A stretch of 64,000 nt of DNA from Peribacillus deserti (lineage in GTDB: Bacteria > Bacillota > Bacilli > Bacillales > DSM-1321): assembly GCF_016909175.1 (NCBI RefSeq), contig NZ_JAFBFI010000002.1, positions 248,001 to 312,000 on the forward strand. Reading direction: 5' to 3'. Position 1 is the first letter of the stretch, and the number at the start of each line of letters is the position of its first letter. A program made the translations under genes and the position numbers. Below are positions 25,699 to 34,880 of this stretch, piece by piece. A model generated the notes under the pieces. The model saw only the letters and a program-made list of their open reading frames with translations. It did no database searches and was not told the origin of the DNA.

Positions 25699-26478
25699 TT
25701 AATTACCGGTAAATACCGGTTTTCTTTTTTCTTTAAAAGCAGCAATTCCTTCCTGATGGTCATCGGTTGAGATCATAAGAGTCTGCGTGATTCTCTCTTG
25801 TTCGAGTATGTCTTCTAGGCTCGCTGTCATAGAATGATCGATCAGCTTTTTCATCATGGCATACGCTCTTCCCGGACCGTTTGCAAGCCTGGAAGCGTAT
25901 TTTAATGCTTCTTCTTCTAGCGTTTCAGCAGGAACAAGCGCATTCACTACTCCAAGCTCATACATCCGCTGGGCAGATACGGGTTCTCCGCTGAAGAAAA
26001 ATTGCTTGGCAAGATGCGGGCCGATCAGCCTCGGTAAAAAATACGAGCCTCCGCCATCGGAAATCAGCCCCACTTGAGAGAAGCTTAGTGCAAACTTGCT
26101 ATCTTCGGCCGCAAGGATGAGGTCACAGGCAAGAGCAAGGTTAAAACCAGCGCCGGCTGCAAAACCGTGGACAGCCGCAATAATAGGTTTTTCCGTTCCT
26201 TTGATCGCCAGAATACATTGATTCAGTCCGCCAATATGCTCGTAAACCTCAGTTGGGCCTGCCTGGCCCATGGTTTTTACATCTCCGCCTGCACTGAACG
26301 AACGGCCGGCTCCTGAAAGAATGATCACTCTAACTTCAGGATTTTGAGAGGCTTCCTTAAGTGTAAGAGTTAAGTTTGATATCATTTCCGGACTGAACGA
26401 GTTCAGGCTTTCGGGCCTGTTCAATTGAATAGTCATGATTCTTTCTGACACCTGTACCAGTAAGTGCTCATTATTCAT
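25699..26478 (-). CDS. Enoyl-CoA hydratase/isomerase family protein, PaaG-like
   Basis: A 259-aa crotonase-fold protein with the oxyanion-hole segments SGAGRSFSAGGDVKTM (55-70) and HGFAAGAGFNLALACD (104-119). The two glutamates of classical enoyl-CoA hydratases are missing: their positions hold Asn113 and the Ser134/Gln135 pair. An aspartate (Asp141) sits in GLISDGGGSYFLPRL, the position used by PaaG-type isomerases. An isomerase or ring-opening role is thus more likely than simple hydration. The ATG at 26478 has AAGGAAG upstream. It lies 87 nt after the SDR gene and 15 nt before the oxidoreductase gene in the operon. Confidence 0.85.
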   Translation of the reverse strand: MNNEHLLVQVSERIMTIQLNRPESLNSFSPEMISNLTLTLKEASQNPEVRVIILSGAGRSFSAGGDVKTMGQAGPTEVYEHIGGLNQCILAIKGTEKPIIAAVHGFAAGAGFNLALACDLILAAEDSKFALSFSQVGLISDGGGSYFLPRLIGPHLAKQFFFSGEPVSAQRMYELGVVNALVPAETLEEEALKYASRLANGPGRAYAMMKKLIDHSMTASLEDILEQERITQTLMISTDDHQEGIAAFKEKRKPVFTGN

Positions 26479-26564
26479 ATCGATCGCTTCCTTTTAATTA
26501 TTTTTAATTTAATGAGGATCATAAAATAAACAGGTATAGGTGCTCACTGATTATCTGTAAAACC

Positions 26565-27344
26565 TTATTTGATCAGCCATCCGCCATCGGCCAGAATATC
26601 TGTTCCGGTCATATAAGATGCTTCGGGTGAAGCTGCAAAAGCAATGATATTGGCTATTTCATCAGCTTTGCCAACGCGGCCGAGAGCAGTATTCCTGGCG
26701 ATGGCTGCAGCGAATTTTTCATTTTGAAGTCCATCTTCTGTTAAAGGGGTTTCAACAAATCCGGGTGAAACCGAGTTGACTCTAATCCCGAAAGCCGCCA
26801 TTTCTAAAGCAAGTGACTTGGTAAAATTAATCACGCCAGCTTTTGCAGAGCTGTAATGGGGAATATGTGCTCCTGCCTGATGGCCTGATAAAGAGGCAAC
26901 ATTTACAATAGATCGATTCTTCCTTTCTAAAACCTCATGCTTAACCCCTGCCGCCATTATTTTTCCAAGCTCTTTTGAGACGAGGAAAACACTTTTTAAA
27001 TTTACATTTTGTACCTCATTCCATTCCGTTTCGGGAGTATCTAATATTCTTGACTGTGCTGATCCTCCTGCATTATTTATAAGAATATGTAAATCGCCGA
27101 AATTGCTATCTACAAACAGGGCTAGCTCTTGAACGGATTTTTCATTTGTAACATCTGCCTGGAAAACGGACGCAGCCTTCCGATTTAGAAGGGAGTTAAT
27201 TTCATCAGCACTAGCTTCAAGCTTTGAAAGGGTTCTGCCAACAAGGATCACTTCAGCGCCTTCTTTTGCCAGCCTTATTGCGGCCGCTTTTCCAATTCCG
27301 CTGCCTGCCCCTGTAATAACCGCTGTTGTATGGGTAAACCTCAT
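26565..27344 (-). CDS. Short-chain dehydrogenase/reductase
   Basis: A 259-aa classical SDR: cofactor motif TGAGSGIGKAAAIRL, NNAGG, catalytic Ser in VNVASLSGHQAG and YSSAKAG (Tyr-x-x-x-Lys). The pattern after TGAG (VGRT) suggests NADP(H) preference. Part of the eight-gene acyl-CoA operon, between the FadE-like gene (15 nt upstream) and the PaaG-like gene. It probably oxidises or reduces a hydroxy/keto acyl intermediate. Substrate unknown. Confidence 0.9.
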   Translation of the reverse strand: MRFTHTTAVITGAGSGIGKAAAIRLAKEGAEVILVGRTLSKLEASADEINSLLNRKAASVFQADVTNEKSVQELALFVDSNFGDLHILINNAGGSAQSRILDTPETEWNEVQNVNLKSVFLVSKELGKIMAAGVKHEVLERKNRSIVNVASLSGHQAGAHIPHYSSAKAGVINFTKSLALEMAAFGIRVNSVSPGFVETPLTEDGLQNEKFAAAIARNTALGRVGKADEIANIIAFAASPEASYMTGTDILADGGWLIK

Positions 27345-27359
27345 TAATTCGTTCCTCCT

Positions 27360-29141
27360 TTAAGACGAAAATTCCCCATGCTCATTTTGATAATCTGCGA
27401 TGCTCCTATTGCGAAGAAAATTATTATCCGAAGCTTGAAGCCGGGTACACTCCCTGATAATAAGCTTTTGCAGCTGTCTGGAATGATCATCTGCAGTTAA
27501 TTGAGATACAAGCGTTCTAGACAGGCGCTCTGCATCCCACATTACCTCTTCCAAGAAGGCTTCAGCCAGCCCGATCTTTACAGCTTCGTTTTCTTTTCCG
27601 TTTTTTTCTACCGCCTTAATAGTCCGGTAAACAGCTGACTCTGCAGCGAACAAGCCGATCGCTAAATCAGCCAGCCTCATTAATGTTTCCTGCTCATCTG
27701 CGAGATTAGCACCAAATGAATCATAAGCAAGCCCTGAGCATACCAGGAATAAGTTGCGAATCAGATCGATCCTTTCACGCTCGCTGGATAACGGACCAGT
27801 ATAGGGAGAAGATTCAGGATTTTGGAGCTGAAGCATCGCTTCGTGAACTTTGGTTTTTAGGTTCAAATCGCCTTTAAGAGTTTTTCTAAAAAGATGTGTT
27901 GGAATAAGAAGGCGGTTTATTTCATTTGTACCTTCAAAAATTCGGTTAATCCTGGAGTCCCGGTAAACTTGTTCAATGCCGTAATCCTTAATAAATCCTG
28001 CCCCGCCAAAAAGCTGTAAAGCTTCATCGGCCACATAATCGAGAGTTTCTGAACCGAACACTTTACAGATGGCACACTCTGCTGCAAATTCACTGAGTCT
28101 TTTTGAAACTGTATTCCGGTCGTTGGTTTCGTATAAGTCACCTAGAGCTTCTTCTAATAAACCCGCAGTGCGGTACTGAATCGATTCTGCGGCAAAAATC
28201 CGCGCCGCCATTTTGGCCACTTTTTCTTTAGTGGCCGGGAATTCAGCGATTGTTTTTCCAAATTGCTTTCGTTCCCCTGTATATTGAACGGCCTTTTTAA
28301 ATCCATATTTTGCTGCCCCCATACAGGCTGAGCCTAAATTGAAGCGCCCTAAATTTAAGACATTTAAAGCAATAGCATGTCCTTTTCCGATTTCACCAAG
28401 CAGGTTTTCCGCTGGAATAAGACAGTCCTCTAAAATAACGGAACGAGTTGAAGAACCTTTGATTCCCATTTTATTTTCTTCAGGTCCAAGTGTCAGGCCC
28501 GGAAATCCCTTTTCCGCAATAAATGCGGTGAAATGATCGCCATCTACTTTGGCATATATAATAAAAGTGTCTGAAAAGGCAGCGTTCGTGATATATAGTT
28601 TGGTGCCATTTAAAATATAATGAGTTCCTTCTTCATTCAGACGCGCTGTGGTCTGAGAAGAAAGAGCATCTGATCCTGCATTCGGCTCAGTCAGGCAATA
28701 GGCTCCAATATATTCTCCTGATGCCATTTTAGGCAGATATTTTTTCTTTTGCTCTTCCGTTCCAAAATAGGTGATGGGGAGGGTTGCAATACAGGTGTGA
28801 TTTGAATGCGCCGCTCCATAACCGCCTGAAGGGCCGATCATTTCTCCTACAATGCCCTTGCTGATTTTATCCAGGCCAAGCCCGCCATATGCTTCGGGTA
28901 TGCTGTGTGCCAGCAGACCAAGCGAACCTGCCTTCCTGAGCTTTTTGACCACTAAATCGAAATTTTGATTTTCAATCTCTTCAGAATAAGGAGCCACTTC
29001 CTTTTCAATGAACTGCCGAGCCGTTCTGCCTATCATTTTGTGTTCGTCAGTGAAATCCTCAGGGGTAAATAAGTAAGAAGCATCTGTTTTAGATACTAGG
29101 AAACTAGCACCTTTATAAATGGTTTTTGTCAGTTCCAACAT
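27360..29141 (-). CDS. Acyl-CoA dehydrogenase (FadE/YusJ-like, 593 aa)
   Basis: A long-type acyl-CoA dehydrogenase with about 400 residues of core domain (GAYCLTEPNAGSDALSS flavin-binding motif, LFGGAGFIKDYGIEQVYRD and IFEGTNEINR near 410-440) and a 170-residue helical C-terminal extension, as in B. subtilis FadE (594 aa). It oxidises acyl-CoA to 2-enoyl-CoA with FAD, passing electrons to ETF. I chose the ATG at 29141 (MLELTKTIYKGASF), with AAGGAGG 5 nt upstream. The start overlaps the end of the ComB-like gene by 29 nt, showing tight coupling. Confidence 0.93.
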   Translation of the reverse strand: MLELTKTIYKGASFLVSKTDASYLFTPEDFTDEHKMIGRTARQFIEKEVAPYSEEIENQNFDLVVKKLRKAGSLGLLAHSIPEAYGGLGLDKISKGIVGEMIGPSGGYGAAHSNHTCIATLPITYFGTEEQKKKYLPKMASGEYIGAYCLTEPNAGSDALSSQTTARLNEEGTHYILNGTKLYITNAAFSDTFIIYAKVDGDHFTAFIAEKGFPGLTLGPEENKMGIKGSSTRSVILEDCLIPAENLLGEIGKGHAIALNVLNLGRFNLGSACMGAAKYGFKKAVQYTGERKQFGKTIAEFPATKEKVAKMAARIFAAESIQYRTAGLLEEALGDLYETNDRNTVSKRLSEFAAECAICKVFGSETLDYVADEALQLFGGAGFIKDYGIEQVYRDSRINRIFEGTNEINRLLIPTHLFRKTLKGDLNLKTKVHEAMLQLQNPESSPYTGPLSSERERIDLIRNLFLVCSGLAYDSFGANLADEQETLMRLADLAIGLFAAESAVYRTIKAVEKNGKENEAVKIGLAEAFLEEVMWDAERLSRTLVSQLTADDHSRQLQKLIIRECTRLQASDNNFLRNRSIADYQNEHGEFSS

Positions 29142-29901
29142 GCAAGCCTCCTTGTAGTATGGTTTCGGCTGTTTCCTGCTTGGTAACTTTTCCGCCTGAA
29201 AACAGGGGCACAACTAGTGATGTCCCGATTGAAGCTGCTAACTCCAATTCATCCAGCATTCCGTATTTCAGAAGCATTTGTCCGACCTTCGCTTCTGAAA
29301 GAATTTCCATGGAACGTCCAACATTTCCTCTATAGAAAAATAAGGCCGCCTTTGCTGCATCTGTTAATTCATGATCCTTAGCGCTGCTTCCTGTTAAACA
29401 ATCAATAAAATGGCCTGCCCCATAGAAATCTTCTAAACTCAAGCTGCCAGAGTTCCCAGAACAGATGACAAGGATAACTGAATCGTTTGTATAATCATTA
29501 CGTACTGCCCCTGCAACAGATGGGTTATTCAGAAGGCAGGAAAGGTATACCCTTCTTGCTGAAGAAGCTTTCTTGAGTGCCACAGTTCCATTTGTTGTAG
29601 ATAAAAATAGAGCTCTGCCTTTCACTGCCTCTTTCAAAATGACCGGACTGGGATATAAGAAACCATCAATCGGTTTTGCACACAATTCACCGGCAATAAC
29701 AAAGTCTTTTCTATATGCTGATGACATCAGCAGGGCAGCTTCCGGAGTTTCGGCTGTGATAACTTCTATCGCGCCATCCTCGAGAGCCGATGTGATTGTG
29801 GTAGTGGCTAATAAAACATCGAAAACTACGGCAACTTTCTTTCCTGCTGCTATTTTTGCTTCATGGATTTCTTCCTTCGTGGCCAGCAGGTGGATTTTCA
29901 T
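29113..29901 (-). CDS. ComB-like phosphatase (2-phosphosulfolactate phosphatase family)
   Basis: A 262-aa protein of the ComB family: VVFDVLLATTTITSALEDGA at the N-terminus, GELCAKPIDGFLYPSP, STTNGTVALKKA and CSGNSGSLSLEDFYGAGHFI, all matching the Mg-dependent phosphosulfolactate phosphatases of coenzyme M synthesis. Bacilli do not make coenzyme M, so the true substrate is different. It lies between an APH-fold kinase gene (18 nt upstream) and a FadE-like gene (29-nt overlap), so it may remove phosphate from a phosphorylated acyl intermediate; that is inference. Ribosome site AGAGGGGC lies before the ATG at 29901. Confidence 0.85.
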   Translation of the reverse strand: MKIHLLATKEEIHEAKIAAGKKVAVVFDVLLATTTITSALEDGAIEVITAETPEAALLMSSAYRKDFVIAGELCAKPIDGFLYPSPVILKEAVKGRALFLSTTNGTVALKKASSARRVYLSCLLNNPSVAGAVRNDYTNDSVILVICSGNSGSLSLEDFYGAGHFIDCLTGSSAKDHELTDAAKAALFFYRGNVGRSMEILSEAKVGQMLLKYGMLDELELAASIGTSLVVPLFSGGKVTKQETAETILQGGLHVGTDKNHL

Positions 29902-29919
29902 GTTTCTGCCCCTCTTTTC

Positions 29920-30999
29920 TTACAACTGTCTATCATCATTGGCAATGTTTGCTCCATGTGTAATGAGACTTTTTACAAAGCTGTCGAAGCGGGCGAATCT
30001 TTCATCATTTGTCTGCCCATTTTTATAGCGGTAAAAAATCTGCTGGGCAATGACCGCTAATTTGAAGTAAGCAAAAGTTACATAAAAGTTCATATTCGTG
30101 ATATCTCTTCCGCTTTTTCTTGCGTATGCCTCCATGAACTCTTTTCTCGACAAAAAACCAGCTTGCACCGTTACAGGCGGTTTTCCTAATCCGGTCTTCA
30201 GCAGCTCCGGGTCATCTTTTTCAGTCCAATAACTCATGGCTGCCCCAAGATCCGCCAGCGGGTCTCCTATTGTAGACATTTCCCAGTCAAACAAACCGGC
30301 CATTTTCTCCAGATTATGGTCGAACATAGAGTTGTTTAATTTGAAATCATAATGAATAAGGGCAGCTTCATGAACGGAAGGAACTTTCTTAATCAGCCAT
30401 TGAGTCAGCTTATCTGCTCCTTTAATATCGGAGGTCTTCGCTCTCTCGTAACGGCCGATCCAGCCATGAACCTGCCTTTCCATGAAACCGTCCGGCCTGC
30501 TGATTTCTTCTAAGCGTGTACCTTTATAGGGAATCGAATGCAGCTCAGCCAGCTTATTTACCATTTCATGTGAAATCCGGCTGCATAGCTCGGGTGTTGC
30601 TGATATTCCTTCGGGAAAAGAAGAATCAATCACTATCCCGTGTTTGCGTTCCATCACAAGAAAAGGGCTTCCTGTTATTTCTTTATCTTCCCAATACAAG
30701 AGAGGCTTAGGAGCCGCTGGAAATAATGGATGAACCTCAGAAAGAATTTGATATTCCCGGCTCATATCATGTGCTTTGGGAGCAAGGGGCCCTAGAGGGG
30801 GTTTTCTTAAAACCGCTTCCCATTCACCTATTTTCAACTCATATGTTAAGTTTGAATGGCCAGCTGCAAATTGCTGAATTTCTAATTTTCCGGATGGGAG
30901 GTCCGCAAACCTTTCACGCAAAAATTGTTCCAATAGCGCTATATTTAGTTCTTCACTTCGTCTTACAGGTATGGTCTGCCGGTCGGCCTGCTTGGGCAT
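29920..30999 (-). CDS. APH-fold phosphotransferase (ACAD10/11 N-domain or LvaA-like)
   Basis: A 359-aa aminoglycoside-phosphotransferase-fold kinase. Visible: FAAGHSNLTYELKIG (nucleotide loop), VLRKPPLGPLAPKAHDMSRE, the catalytic loop IHYDFKLNNSMF and DWEMSTIGDPLADLG (metal site). This subgroup is found fused to or next to acyl-CoA dehydrogenases; human ACAD10/11 and Pseudomonas LvaA use it to phosphorylate 4-hydroxyacyl-CoA. I chose the ATG at 30999, with AGGAGGG 5 nt upstream; the longer frame begins before that site. In this operon it lies between a thioesterase and the ComB-like gene. Confidence 0.88.
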   Translation of the reverse strand: MPKQADRQTIPVRRSEELNIALLEQFLRERFADLPSGKLEIQQFAAGHSNLTYELKIGEWEAVLRKPPLGPLAPKAHDMSREYQILSEVHPLFPAAPKPLLYWEDKEITGSPFLVMERKHGIVIDSSFPEGISATPELCSRISHEMVNKLAELHSIPYKGTRLEEISRPDGFMERQVHGWIGRYERAKTSDIKGADKLTQWLIKKVPSVHEAALIHYDFKLNNSMFDHNLEKMAGLFDWEMSTIGDPLADLGAAMSYWTEKDDPELLKTGLGKPPVTVQAGFLSRKEFMEAYARKSGRDITNMNFYVTFAYFKLAVIAQQIFYRYKNGQTNDERFARFDSFVKSLITHGANIANDDRQL

Positions 31000-31027
31000 A
31001 ATTTCCCTCCTGTTCATTAATTCTGGT

Positions 31028-31429
31028 TTATGAATGAATTAAATTGTTTTTTAAGGCTTCCTTTAATAAGTCGGGAAGCACTTCGCTCTGCTGTTTTTCG
31101 AAGTCGAAAAATACAACAACTGCTGTCCCTTTTGCTATTAATTCTCTAGTTTGGGAGCAGGTAATTTCATGTTCTATTTGGAAACTTTTCGTGCCGATTT
31201 TTGAAACATAGGTTTTTATTGATAGAATTTGATTGAAATATCCCTGATTCATAAAGTCGCACTTGGCAGATGCCAGAATAAAGTTCCAATCCTTCAGTCT
31301 CATGCTATAGCCGAGTGATTCAAAAAACTTAATCCGGGCTTCCTCCAGGTATATAAAATAACTTGTATTGTTGATATGCCCCAGAGCATCTGTTTCACAG
31401 AACCTCACCGTAACTTCAGTTTCCTGCAT
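31028..31429 (-). CDS. Acyl-CoA thioesterase (hot-dog fold, YbgC/4HBT type)
   Basis: A 133-aa hot-dog protein. The catalytic region reads RFCETDALGHINNTSYFIYL, with the Asp and His typical of the 4-hydroxybenzoyl-CoA thioesterase group. It hydrolyses acyl-CoA to free acid and CoA. The ATG at 31429 (MQETEVTVRF) has AAAGGAGGAATC just upstream; the longer frame starts before that site. Second gene of the operon. It may release a blocked CoA ester and so relieve CoA shortage. Confidence 0.9.
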   Translation of the reverse strand: MQETEVTVRFCETDALGHINNTSYFIYLEEARIKFFESLGYSMRLKDWNFILASAKCDFMNQGYFNQILSIKTYVSKIGTKSFQIEHEITCSQTRELIAKGTAVVVFFDFEKQQSEVLPDLLKEALKNNLIHS

Positions 31430-31601
31430 AATGATTCCTCCTTTAAACATGGATGAAATACCGGTTTTTTAAAAACTGATTGTATATTTTTTTCTTTTGT
31501 ACTTGATGCTTCTTCAGCTAATGCTTCATTATAAATAGAGGTGCTCAAAAGTCCGTTAACGGCCTCTTAATAAGCTGCTGCAAGTGCCGTAAAATTTCCT
31601 C

Positions 31602-32483
31602 TTATTTGACTCCATGTTTTTCATAGGTATACCAGCCTTTGCCTGTTTTTTGGCCCAGTTCGCCTTTTTTAACTTTTTCTTCAATACAGGCATAAGGTTT
31701 ATCCTCAGGGTCGCCGGTTTCTTTATATCTTTGCTCCATTACAAAATAACCGACGTCAATTCCAGACAAATCCATAAGCTCAAATGGGCCGATCGGATGG
31801 TTAAGTGCTTTCCGGCAGATGATATCTATATCCTTATAATCCGCTATTCCTTGTTCGTATAAATGCAGAGCCTCCCGCTGCAGAGCACCTAGAATCCGAT
31901 TCGCGACAAATCCGGATATTTCTTTGTTTAATAAAACGGCTGTACGGTTCATTCTTTTGCAAACCTCCATAACGGCCTCGGCAGTATGCTTGGATGTATT
32001 CGCGCTTTTGACAACTTCCACGCAATCCATAACAAGCGGAGGGAAGAAAAAGTGCATATTCACAATCCTTTCAGGACGGTTCGTGACCGGGGCAAGCAAA
32101 CTATTAACAATGGTTGAACTGTTTGTGGCAAAAATCGTATGAGGAGAGGCATACTCTTCAAGCTTTGAAAATACCTCTCTCTTAATCTCTAATTTTTCCA
32201 CGACGGCCTCAATGATTAAATCAGCCTTCCCAGCCGCTTCTTCAAGGCTGGTGGTAAAGTATAGCCGGCTAAAGGCATAATCTAAAAGGTCTTCAGAAAT
32301 TTTCCCCTTTAATACCCATTTGTTCATGAGAGATTGCAGGTTTGTTTGAGCTTGTTCAAGAGCACCTGCTTGTACATCCTGAAGAGTTGTTTCATAGCCT
32401 CCCAGAGCACAGAGCATGGCAATCTGGTGTCCCATTTGTCCTGCTCCTATAACAGAAATTGTTCGAATTTCTTGATTCTCCAT
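31602..32483 (-). CDS. 3-hydroxyacyl-CoA dehydrogenase
   Basis: A 293-aa NAD-dependent enzyme: Rossmann motif VIGAGQMGHQIAML at the N-terminus, FATNSSTIVNS, catalytic His in IVNMHFFFPP, and a C-terminal helical domain with NHPIGPFELMDLSGID. It oxidises 3-hydroxyacyl-CoA to 3-ketoacyl-CoA. It is the first gene of the eight-gene operon that ends at 24709. The ATG at 32483 has TGGAGGAG upstream, and the 20-bp TetR palindrome lies 16 nt before the start codon. Gap of 172 nt to the thioesterase contains a small CCGTTAACGG palindrome but no clear terminator. Confidence 0.93.
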   Translation of the reverse strand: MENQEIRTISVIGAGQMGHQIAMLCALGGYETTLQDVQAGALEQAQTNLQSLMNKWVLKGKISEDLLDYAFSRLYFTTSLEEAAGKADLIIEAVVEKLEIKREVFSKLEEYASPHTIFATNSSTIVNSLLAPVTNRPERIVNMHFFFPPLVMDCVEVVKSANTSKHTAEAVMEVCKRMNRTAVLLNKEISGFVANRILGALQREALHLYEQGIADYKDIDIICRKALNHPIGPFELMDLSGIDVGYFVMEQRYKETGDPEDKPYACIEEKVKKGELGQKTGKGWYTYEKHGVK

Positions 32484-32499
32484 CTTTACTCCTCCATTT

Positions 32500-32519
32500 T
32501 ATACTAACCAGTCAGTATG
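32500..32519. promoter_or_regulatory. TetR-type operator, copy 1
   Basis: TATACTAACCAGTCAGTATG, a near-perfect palindrome between the 3-hydroxyacyl-CoA dehydrogenase gene and the tetR gene end. It matches copy 2 at 37697-37716 in 18 of 20 positions. Likely target of the TetR encoded at 32576-33142. Confidence 0.8.
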
Positions 32520-32535
32520 TTATGCATAGAAGAAT

Positions 32536-32568
32536 CGGGAGAAGTGTAATCCTAGCCTCCTGCTCCCG
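32536..32568 (-). terminator. Possible weak terminator after tetR
   Basis: Arms CGGGAG (32536-32541) and CTCCCG (32563-32568) with a 21-nt loop; the tail is only moderately T-rich, so some read-through into the next operon is possible. Confidence 0.35.
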
Positions 32569-32575
32569 TTCCTTA

Positions 32576-33142
32576 CTATTTGAATTCAATTCCTTTTAAG
32601 ATCATTTCCGTAAAAGCTTCTGCAACTTCACGGTCTGTTGCAGCACCTTCAGGGTTATACCACTGGTAGCTCCAATTTGTTACACCCAGAATTCCAAATG
32701 CGATGATTGGAACATTCAAGTCTCTGCGGAAATCGCCTTTTTCGATACCTTCTTTTAACAAATATTCGATATTAAAACGAAACTGATCACGTTTTTTTGT
32801 GATAAGCTGATAATTCTCTTCATTCAGATGACGGATTTCTCTGAAAAAAACCTTTGCACTGGCACCATGTTCCTTTATATCGTGAATTAACATATATACA
32901 ATTTCAAAAAGTTTATTTTTGCTGTTTTGCTCGTCATTGTTGATAATGGAAATCTGCCGGGCCACCAGCTCATCGATATAGCCAAGATGGATACTTTTTA
33001 GGAGCTCCTCTTTACTCGAGAAGTAGTAATAAAACGTGCCTTTTGTGACTCCAAGTGATTCCACGATGTCTTGGATAGATGTTTCACTAAAGCCCTTTTT
33101 ATCAAACAGCCTGATTGCTGCAGCCGTTAATTTTTCTTTCAT
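32576..33142 (-). CDS. TetR-family repressor of the acyl-CoA operons
   Basis: A 188-aa regulator. The helix-turn-helix is at residues 20-45 (SIQDIVESLGVTKGTFYYYFSSKEELL); the C-terminal domain should bind an acyl-CoA or related inducer. It is the last gene of the five-gene operon 37679-32576, so it is autoregulated if it binds the palindrome at 37697-37716. The same palindrome stands before the second operon at 32483. Family members such as FadR (YsiA) and PaaR work this way. The ATG at 33142 starts MKEKLTAAAIRLF with a weak ribosome site (GGGGAAC). Confidence 0.9.
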   Translation of the reverse strand: MKEKLTAAAIRLFDKKGFSETSIQDIVESLGVTKGTFYYYFSSKEELLKSIHLGYIDELVARQISIINNDEQNSKNKLFEIVYMLIHDIKEHGASAKVFFREIRHLNEENYQLITKKRDQFRFNIEYLLKEGIEKGDFRRDLNVPIIAFGILGVTNWSYQWYNPEGAATDREVAEAFTEMILKGIEFK

Positions 33143-33220
33143 ATAAAGTTCCCCGCATTCGTTTGTGTTTATCAGCTAGAATTATACCACATGATTTTAC
33201 TCCTAAATTTAAAGGGAGAC

Positions 33221-34834
33221 TTATTTAATTTGGGTTTCTTCCCTTAATGCTCTTCTTAATATTTTTCCAACACTGGTTTTAGGCAGTTCGTTACGGAATT
33301 CTATAATTCCTGGTATCTTATAGGCAGCAAGATTGCTGCGGCAAAACTCCTTGATTTCAGCTTCATCTGCTGATTTGCCTGCTTTCAGGACCAATATAGC
33401 CTTTACGGTTTCACCTCTATATTTGTCTGGTACCCCAATAACCACCGCTTCCTGGACACTTGGATGTTCGTATAGGACCTCTTCAATGTCCCGAGGATAA
33501 ATATTATAGCCACTCGCTATAATCATATCTTTTTTCCGGTCCACAATAGAGAGATACCCGCTGCTGTCCACACTCCCGATATCACCTGTATACAGCCAGC
33601 CGTCCCTTAGTGCATGAGCGGTTTCTTCAGGCATATTCCAGTAGCCCTTCATAACCTGAGGCCCTTTGATAATGACTTCACCAAGCTCTCCTTCAGGCAT
33701 TTCCTGGGTTCCGGTGCCTAGATCAACTATTTTGTAAAGTGTGTTTGGCAGTCCAATTCCGACTGTGCCTGGCTTCCGCTCAGCGAAATTAGGATTGCAG
33801 TGGGTTGTGGGTGATGTTTCCGAAAGACCGTAGCCCTCAAGGATTTTAGAACCAGTTTTCCGTTCAAATTCCCTCAGCAGCTCCACCGGCATCGGTGCGC
33901 TTCCGCTATTGCAGACTTCGATACTGTCAATGCCATATTCCTCAGCCCGTGGATGATTAGTTAAAGCCACATACATAGTAGGCACACCCGGGAAAAGGGT
34001 CGGCTGCTCTGCTTTAATCGTGTTTAACACTTCTTCTAAATCAAAACGGGGCAGAAGAATCATTTCCGCTCCTGTATAAATGGAAAGGTTCATACAGGAA
34101 GTCATGCCGAACACATGAAATAAAGGAATGACCGTTAAACACTTTTCTTTTCCAAAACCAAGGTCAAATTTAAAAAATTCGTGGGATTGAAGGACATTAG
34201 CCACTATGTTGCGATGTGTAAGCATAGCCCCTTTAGACCGGCCTGTGGTACCGCCGGTATATTGGAGTACAGCAACATCGTGCTCAGGCTCGATCTGCAC
34301 TGGACTAAACTGGCCATTTCCTTCAGATAAGAAAGCCTCAAATGTGCTGTCTGTCTGCAGATCCATCTCGGAAGGCTGAAGGCTGACTACTACTACTTTC
34401 TTTAGGTGTGTTTCCTTTTGAACGGCCTTAACTCTTGGATAGAAAGCATTTAATACGATGATGGTTTCGGCACCTGAATCTTTAACTAAGTGCAGCAGTT
34501 CACGTTCAACACTCATAGGATTGATTTGAGTTACGATAGCGCCGGCTGTAAGGACTCCATAGTAAGCAATTACATATTGAGGGCAATTGGGCAGCATAAT
34601 GGCCACTCTATCACCTTTTTGAACTCCGCTGTTCTGAAGGGCTGAAGCGAATGCAGCCACTGCATGTTGAAGTTCCTGATACGTCATTTTTCTTCCATAA
34701 AAAGAAATGGCATGATGGGATGGATATTTACTGGCAGTTTCTAGAAGCATTTGAGGCAGGGATTTGCTGGGTATGTCGATTTCATGGGAGATGGTACCAG
34801 GGTAATGAGCCAGCCAAGGTTTCTTCTCGTTCAT
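33221..34834 (-). CDS. Acyl-CoA ligase (long-chain fatty acid CoA ligase type)
   Basis: A 537-aa AMP-forming ligase with YTGGTTGRSKGAMLTH (P-loop), EGYGLSETSPTTH (A5), GWLYTGDIG (A7) and PKTSVGKILRR with the catalytic Lys near the C-terminus. It activates a carboxylic acid with ATP and CoA. I chose the ATG at 34834 (MNEKKPWLAHYPG), with GGAGGTAATT 5-8 nt upstream. It is gene 4 of the operon that starts with the acyl-CoA dehydrogenase. Fatty acid is the default substrate, but an aryl or hydroxy acid is possible given the PaaG-like and APH genes. Confidence 0.9.
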   Translation of the reverse strand: MNEKKPWLAHYPGTISHEIDIPSKSLPQMLLETASKYPSHHAISFYGRKMTYQELQHAVAAFASALQNSGVQKGDRVAIMLPNCPQYVIAYYGVLTAGAIVTQINPMSVERELLHLVKDSGAETIIVLNAFYPRVKAVQKETHLKKVVVVSLQPSEMDLQTDSTFEAFLSEGNGQFSPVQIEPEHDVAVLQYTGGTTGRSKGAMLTHRNIVANVLQSHEFFKFDLGFGKEKCLTVIPLFHVFGMTSCMNLSIYTGAEMILLPRFDLEEVLNTIKAEQPTLFPGVPTMYVALTNHPRAEEYGIDSIEVCNSGSAPMPVELLREFERKTGSKILEGYGLSETSPTTHCNPNFAERKPGTVGIGLPNTLYKIVDLGTGTQEMPEGELGEVIIKGPQVMKGYWNMPEETAHALRDGWLYTGDIGSVDSSGYLSIVDRKKDMIIASGYNIYPRDIEEVLYEHPSVQEAVVIGVPDKYRGETVKAILVLKAGKSADEAEIKEFCRSNLAAYKIPGIIEFRNELPKTSVGKILRRALREETQIK

Positions 34835-34880
34835 TTTAATTACCTCCAAATTTTTTTACTATAATTAAAAATAATCTCTA

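Noticed and set aside
29573-30028. 151-codon plus-strand frame
   Set aside because: Antisense shadow of the ComB-like and APH-fold genes, both clear by motifs.
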